Shown here piece by piece: positions 60,355 through 64,000 of a stretch of DNA of 64,000 nucleotides (positions are counted from its first letter, which is position 1; every line of letters starts with the position of its first letter). The notes beneath the pieces are model-generated. The model had not been told where the DNA came from, did no database searches, and saw only the letters and a program-made list of their open reading frames with translations. The translations under genes were made by a program, and so were the position numbers. The stretch comes from GCA-2705995 sp048267965 (lineage in GTDB: Bacteria; Bacteroidota; Bacteroidia; Flavobacteriales_G; Salibacteraceae): positions 52,184 through 116,183 of the forward strand of contig JBLWWK010000008.1 of NCBI GenBank assembly GCA_048267965.1. Reading direction: 5' to 3'.

Positions 60355-61434
60355 ATGCTCAACTCCAACCTCTTAGCAAGGCTAAAAGGCCAACTTTCTG
60401 TGCCTGTGCTCTTGTTTTTACTGTTGTCTTCAGCGTCTAGTTGGGCGCAAAAAGCCATAAAAGCCAAATGTACAGCGGTGCTTTACGAAGTGCGTTTACG
60501 AGATGTTAACTACAAGTTGCTGAAAGACGATGTAGTGCAACAATCTACCTTCTCAGGAAACGGGAAATTTAAATTTGAAATACCATCGAAACAACACGAA
60601 TACCGCGTAATTCTTGAGAAACCCGGTTATGTGATTAAAGAGGTGGTTTTCGATTCGAAAGATTATCCGTTCGAGAAGCGTTACGATAAATTATCGCTCG
60701 ATTTAGAGTTAATGCCTTTGAAAGAAGACAGTCCTACGCGGTTAATTTACACCCTTGGTTTTCAGGCGCTGCAAGACGATTACGAAGTAACTTCGATAGA
60801 TACCGTTTATGCTGATAGGGAAAAATTATTAGCCGAAAGAGGAGCTCAACAAAACGAAGCCAAACACAAAATTGTAGTCGATCAAGAAACCAATGCACTA
60901 CAAATGGTTTTCGATACAGCTGTGGCTAAAGCCAATAAAATGTGGAATCAACAACAATTTGGGGTAGCTAAAGAGTTTTACCAAATAGCCAACACAGCCA
61001 TTGAGGGCAATGAGCACGTGTTAGCTCGGTTGGCTCAAGCAGATTCTGCCATGGCTGCAGCAGCTCAAAAACAGAAAAAAACACAAGATTTAGTAGTGGC
61101 TAAATCGGATGCAGAAACGGTTCTAACCGAGAAAGAAAAGGGGAACGAAAAGAGCGAGAAAACCGATGAAAAGTTGAACCAAGCCAAAAACGATTACCCC
61201 GAAGAGGTGTGGTACTCGGTACAAATTGGGGCGTTTTTCGAGAAAATGAATAGAGCTGTTTATAAAGATGTTCCTGATTATATGCTGATTCAAGGTGAAG
61301 TATATAAACGATGTTTTTCGGGTATTTTTACCACGAGAAAAGAAGCTTTTACCCGCAGAAAACAAATGATAGCAATGGGTTTTAAAGATGCCTTTGTGGT
61401 AACTATGCAAGGCAAAGAGCGCATAGGTTTCTAA
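60355..61434 (+). CDS. SPOR-like domain exported protein (paralogue 1)
   Basis: The 359 residues begin with a signal peptide (about 1-32, AWAQ-like end). Residues 45-125 are beta-rich (EVRLRDVNYKLL, GKFKFEIPSKQHEYRVILEKPGY), followed by a helical, TPR-like region (about 185-230, ANKMWNQQQFGVAKEFYQIA), a charged linker, and a C-terminal SPOR-like domain (about 285-355) with YSVQIGAF and KRCFSGIFTTRKEAFTRR. SPOR domains bind denuded septal peptidoglycan. The protein at 61509-62342 shares start, length class and end, so the two are tandem paralogues. Confidence 0.72.
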   Translation: MLNSNLLARLKGQLSVPVLLFLLLSSASSWAQKAIKAKCTAVLYEVRLRDVNYKLLKDDVVQQSTFSGNGKFKFEIPSKQHEYRVILEKPGYVIKEVVFDSKDYPFEKRYDKLSLDLELMPLKEDSPTRLIYTLGFQALQDDYEVTSIDTVYADREKLLAERGAQQNEAKHKIVVDQETNALQMVFDTAVAKANKMWNQQQFGVAKEFYQIANTAIEGNEHVLARLAQADSAMAAAAQKQKKTQDLVVAKSDAETVLTEKEKGNEKSEKTDEKLNQAKNDYPEEVWYSVQIGAFFEKMNRAVYKDVPDYMLIQGEVYKRCFSGIFTTRKEAFTRRKQMIAMGFKDAFVVTMQGKERIGF

Positions 61435-61508
61435 AAAAGAGTTAAAAATAGCGTGCTGTTTCCCTTTCCTTTTTTGTATTTTCATACACTCTTAAGGCTA
61501 GGAACTGT

Positions 61509-62342
61509 ATGAGATATTCGATTTTTTCGATTTTCACGTTATTATTTTTGGTGGCTATTCAGGCGGTAGGGCAGTCGAACATGACGGTTCAACTTCGTGC
61601 GTATAACGAGTCTGAAAAACGTATGCGCGATGTGGAATATACCATTCAACGCAACAAGGCAGAAGCCATTACTCGCAGCGAGAAAAAAGGGATCTTTCAA
61701 TTTTTTGTTCATCCGAAAGATTCGGTAATTGTGTTAACTGCTAAGAAAGAAGGTTACCGCAGCAAGGTGATGATATATCCGGCTAGCACGTATAATTTCA
61801 ACGATAAATACTCTGTGCAAGAGATTGATTTGATGTTCGAAAAGGGCGATGAAAACAATCCAGAATACGGTGAATTGCTTTACGAACGCAAGAAATATGT
61901 GATAAAAAAACTCAAGAAAAATCCGTTCGAAAAAGAGCCCGTTGTAAAGGTTGAAAAAGAAATACCTATCGATTCTTCCATGTTGGTTGTAGACACACTT
62001 GCGGCCGATTCGGTAGTAGAAAATCCCGATTTTAAAATGTTTACCGAGCAAACCGAAATTGCTGCCGATACTACGCTGCAAGAAGAGTTTAACTTCGAAG
62101 AATCGGGCTTGTCAGAGTATTTTAGCGTTCAAATTGGAGCTTTTTCTAATAAAGTAAATCCCCAAACATTTAGCATGGTTCCCGACTTTCGAATGGTGCA
62201 AGATGTTGATTTTAACCGCTGTTTCTCTGGTAAATTTGTTACACGTCAAGAAGCAGAAAAACGCTTGACTGAGGTAATAGAGCTGGGCTATTTAGATGCT
62301 TTTCTGGTAAAATTTAAAGGCAATCAACGTGTATCTTTTTAA
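61509..62342 (+). CDS. SPOR-like domain exported protein (paralogue 2)
   Basis: 277 residues with a signal peptide (about 1-21), a beta-rich head (MTVQLRAYNESEKRMRDVEY), and a C-terminal SPOR-like domain (about 200-275) with FSVQIGAF and NRCFSGKFVTRQEAEKRL. The central TPR-like region of paralogue 1 is missing and a short acidic linker takes its place. The C-terminal DAFLVKFKGNQRVSF matches DAFVVTMQGKERIGF of paralogue 1. A motif copy lies directly after the stop. Confidence 0.72.
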   Translation: MRYSIFSIFTLLFLVAIQAVGQSNMTVQLRAYNESEKRMRDVEYTIQRNKAEAITRSEKKGIFQFFVHPKDSVIVLTAKKEGYRSKVMIYPASTYNFNDKYSVQEIDLMFEKGDENNPEYGELLYERKKYVIKKLKKNPFEKEPVVKVEKEIPIDSSMLVVDTLAADSVVENPDFKMFTEQTEIAADTTLQEEFNFEESGLSEYFSVQIGAFSNKVNPQTFSMVPDFRMVQDVDFNRCFSGKFVTRQEAEKRLTEVIELGYLDAFLVKFKGNQRVSF

Positions 62343-62351
62343 ACTACTTTC

Positions 62352-62361
62352 GGTAGGAACC
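62352..62361 (+). repeat. Intergenic motif copy after the second SPOR-like gene
   Basis: TTTCGGTAGGAACCC begins 7 bases after the TAA-type stop region of the SPOR-like gene, in a 182-base gap. The gap also has a -7 element at 62417-62424. Confidence 0.85.
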
Positions 62362-62416
62362 CAATTCTGATTTTTTCGAGATTAAGTGCTTGAAAATACA
62401 TGTGTTACATATTTTG

Positions 62417-62424
62417 TAACTTTG
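62417..62424 (+). promoter_or_regulatory. -7 element TAACTTTG with upstream TTG
   Basis: TAACTTTG matches TAnnTTTG; a TTG at 62390-62392 is 24 bases upstream, near the spacing of the -33 element. It is about 100 bases before the ATG of the gene at 62525, leaving a long leader. Confidence 0.5.
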
Positions 62425-62524
62425 AAGAGTAACTCTTAGAAGTCTGGCTAATCTTTTTCGCAAACCGCGAGAAGCCCGAGTTACCGCACTTTATTTTTTG
62501 AAATCTTAAAAATCAGTTTCTTTT

Positions 62525-63271
62525 ATGATTAGAAAGTCATTCAGCATTTTTCTATTAGTATTTACATTTATTCAAACCTCAAACGCCCAACTTACTGGGG
62601 GCAAGTACGACAAGCTTTTCGATCTTTACATTCTTGGAGATTACGAAAAGTGCATTAAAAAAGCCACTCGCTACACCGAGAGAGACAAAACCAAACGAGA
62701 CCCTGAACCTTACCTCTATTTGTCGAAAAGTTATTTAGCCGTTTCTCAAGATCGAGAATTACAAGAATACTATCCACGAGCATTAAAAAACGCATTAAAG
62801 CATGCTTATAAGCTGTATAGAAAAGACGATGAAACCAGCTTAATGGAAGATAATGCAGATTTTTTTGAAGAGCTAAAAACAGTGGCTGTAGAAGAAGCCA
62901 TGTATAATTATAATTTGAACGATTTTAGAAAATCAGCCTACTTTTTTAAGAAAATCTTGAAATTCGATCCAGACGATTATACCGTTCAACTTATGTGTGG
63001 TGTAGCGCAAGTAAAAGCTCGAAACAGAAGAACAGGAACCGATAATGTAAATGCTGCACTTGCTGCTTTGAAAAAAGAAATGGAAGAAAATGGAGTTATC
63101 GAAGGATCCGGTTCTGAATTACTAGGAGACGCTTTGGTAGATTATACACAGTACCTCTTAGAGAAAAAACGATACGCAGATGCTGAAGATGTGATTGCCG
63201 AAGCTCGTTTACTCGATAGCGAACATGCAGAGGTAAAACAATTGTATAGCGAAATTTATAGCGACAGTTAA
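62525..63271 (+). CDS. Secreted TPR-like protein
   Basis: 248 residues with a signal peptide (about 1-21) and helical repeats: FDLYILGDYEKCIKKATRYTERD, YLYLSKSYLAVSQ, YNYNLNDFRKSAYFFKKILKFDP and QYLLEKKRYADAEDVIAEARLLD. These are tetratricopeptide-like pairs, suggesting a scaffold in the periplasm. No catalytic site is visible. It precedes tRNA-Ala. Confidence 0.7.
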   Translation: MIRKSFSIFLLVFTFIQTSNAQLTGGKYDKLFDLYILGDYEKCIKKATRYTERDKTKRDPEPYLYLSKSYLAVSQDRELQEYYPRALKNALKHAYKLYRKDDETSLMEDNADFFEELKTVAVEEAMYNYNLNDFRKSAYFFKKILKFDPDDYTVQLMCGVAQVKARNRRTGTDNVNAALAALKKEMEENGVIEGSGSELLGDALVDYTQYLLEKKRYADAEDVIAEARLLDSEHAEVKQLYSEIYSDS

Positions 63272-63290
63272 TTTTATTGAAGCAAATAAT

Positions 63291-63298
63291 TACTTTTG
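63291..63298 (+). promoter_or_regulatory. -7 element TACTTTTG before tRNA-Ala
   Basis: TAnnTTTG match 31 bases before the first base of tRNA-Ala. A TTG at 63278-63280 is too close to count as a -33 element. Confidence 0.4.
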
Positions 63299-63329
63299 AG
63301 TTCGCCTAAAAGGCATTCAAAAGTAAGTA

Positions 63330-63403
63330 GGGGCATTAGCTCAGTTGGCTAGAGCGTTTGACTGGCAGTCAAAAGGTCAGCGGTTCGACTCCGCTATGCT
63401 CCA
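63330..63403 (+). tRNA. tRNA-Ala (anticodon GGC)
   Basis: A full cloverleaf. Acceptor arms GGGGCAT (63330-63336) and ATGCTCC (63396-63402), with G3-U70, the identity pair of alanine tRNA, and discriminator A at 63403. D arm GCTC/GAGC, anticodon arm TTTGA/TCAAA with loop CTGGCAG (anticodon GGC at 63364-63366), variable AGGTC, and T arm AGCGG/CCGCT with TTCGACT. The CCA end is not encoded (the next bases are CT). Confidence 0.97.
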
Positions 63404-63412
63404 CTGATAATC

Positions 63413-63446
63413 AAAGCGTTGCAGTTAAAAATTGTAACGCTTTTTT
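63413..63446 (+). terminator. Terminator of tRNA-Ala
   Basis: AAGCGTTGC and GTAACGCTT pair with one G-U, enclosing an 11-base loop, and are followed by a T run (63441-63446). It lies 10 bases after the tRNA. Confidence 0.75.
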
Positions 63447-63514
63447 GTTGGTAGACCTCATAAAACTTTACGCAAAAGCTTTGCTTTGTACAAATGACTA
63501 CACCTGCTGCAATT

Positions 63515-64000
63515 CTAATACTTTATGCACTTGCCTTGAATTACTTGACCAGAATTAAGCGTTGCATAATAAACGTATAAACCAGGTGCCCAATTGCTAG
63601 TATTGATCGATTTTAAGCGAGGTTGGTTGTACACTCGCTGTCCATGGTTATTATAAATAGCTATCGACTTACAGTTTTTAATCTCAAAGTTGAGCTCATT
63701 TTTGAAAGGATTAGGGAAGACTTTTGATTCCTGTACTGGTTCTTCTACAGTAGGAACCGAAGTGTAATCAATGCAATCTTCATGATCAAAACACCCTTCG
63801 CTGTTGAGTTTAACTACCCAGGCAGAAGGCTGTTGAAGAGATCTTTTGAATTGGCCAACGCCTATAAAACCTCCATCACTGGTGGGAATAATATCTTCCA
63901 ATTCATTATTAGAACTGTTCTCTTTAGTGTAACCGATTAACCTTTTCCACAATATGTCACCAGCAAGACTTAATTTAAAGAAACCAGCGTAATGTTGACC
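63515..64000 (-). CDS. 3' part of a T9SS cargo protein, partial at window end
   Basis: The frame stays open to the end of the window (GQHYAGFFKLSLAGDIL...), so the true start lies beyond 64000. What is visible has the segment LEDIIPTSDGGFIGVGQF, a repeat typical of propeller-like surface proteins with SGGDGF-like turns, and a C-terminal T9SS sorting domain, KVFPNPFKNELNFEIKNCKS to the end (GQVIQGKCIKY). The protein should be exported to the surface by type IX secretion. The motif 9-mer at 63750-63758 reads Val-Pro-Thr. Confidence 0.85.
   Translation of the reverse strand, partial: GQHYAGFFKLSLAGDILWKRLIGYTKENSSNNELEDIIPTSDGGFIGVGQFKRSLQQPSAWVVKLNSEGCFDHEDCIDYTSVPTVEEPVQESKVFPNPFKNELNFEIKNCKSIAIYNNHGQRVYNQPRLKSINTSNWAPGLYVYYATLNSGQVIQGKCIKY

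Larger units (their letters stand above)
1655..63758. repeat. Dispersed GGTAGGAACC motif, 25 exact copies plus 9 near copies
   Basis: Exact 10-mers, read on plus (starts): 1655, 3946, 6536, 16448, 24570, 32129, 39161, 44327, 45926, 46295, 53428, 57582, 60263, 62352. Read on minus (left ends): 3537, 9888, 14693, 21149, 24356, 27326, 30183, 31749, 41816, 57807, 59554. 9-mer GTAGGAACC copies: 10980, 11888, 24150, 28063, 39191, 44598, 49712, 54417, 63750. Single-mismatch copies: 29060, 34706, 41195. The base before the core is C in 19 of 25, usually preceded by T, so the extended form is TCGGTAGGAACC. GGT and ACC are inverted arms around AGGA. The function is unknown. Confidence 0.9.

Noticed and set aside
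1655..62361. Motif as a Chi- or KOPS-like polarity signal
   Set aside because: 14 copies on one strand and 11 on the other show no strand bias in this window; a genome-wide test would be needed to be sure.
63358..63558. Reading frame starting within tRNA-Ala
   Set aside because: It begins inside the anticodon arm and runs through the tRNA terminator; no protein family is recognisable.

Overview
The window is a gene-dense, roughly 40% GC stretch of a Bacteroidota chromosome, most likely from the Flavobacteriales side of the phylum; I cannot name a genus. Signs are the fabF-rnc-IPExxxVDY-pyk order, the gliding lipoprotein GldH between a RicT-like protein and PBP1A, type IX secretion C-terminal tails, TAnnTTTG-type promoters, and the absence of clear Shine-Dalgarno sites. 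One tRNA (Ala, GGC) is present; there is no rRNA, CRISPR array, transposase or prophage.

Layout. 1-13780 is housekeeping: end of fabF, rnc, pyk, pheS, a secreted cyclophilin, cvpA-like, pgk, holB, ricT-like, gldH, PBP1A and the A subunit of a 3-oxoacid CoA-transferase (scoA). Its partner scoB is not next to it but at 44679-45335. The 31 kb between them is an accessory block for surface polysaccharide or glycolipid: a nucleotidyltransferase-fold protein, four cobalamin-domain radical SAM enzymes, three methyltransferases, a GT4 glycosyltransferase, multi-membrane GT-C-like proteins, an arylsulfotransferase-like secreted protein, a four-gene operon that looks like the complete decaprenylphosphoryl-arabinose (DPA) route (UbiA-type prenyltransferase, DprE1-like, DprE2-like, HAD phosphatase), a CotH/T9SS protein, a nucleotide cyclase, an HD-Pycsar-type membrane protein, and a carbamoyltransferase/SxtJ/SGNH/O-antigen polymerase/Wzz cassette. 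A short DUF5989-type gene (31891-32046) was found by reading the minus strand.

45339-64000 returns to mixed core genes: another GT-C-like protein, a GxxExxY gene flanked on each side by three direct repeats, tadA, RNase R, ferritin, an ABC transporter pair, an ArnT-like glycosyltransferase, an ABC-F ATPase, an AsmA-like protein, a fructosamine-kinase-like protein, glutathione peroxidase, two tandem SPOR-like paralogues, a TPR-like protein, tRNA-Ala, and the 3' end of a T9SS cargo gene.

The most unusual signal is not a gene. The 10-mer GGTAGGAACC (consensus about TCGGTAGGAACC) occurs 25 times exactly on the two strands, plus 9 more 9-mer matches, where a simple base-composition estimate predicts about 0.07. 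It lies in unrelated genes (mostly read as Val-Gly-Thr or Val-Pro-Thr), in intergenic gaps and next to terminators, with no strand preference. This resembles the behaviour of DNA-uptake sequences of Neisseria and Haemophilus; no such signal is known to me for this phylum.
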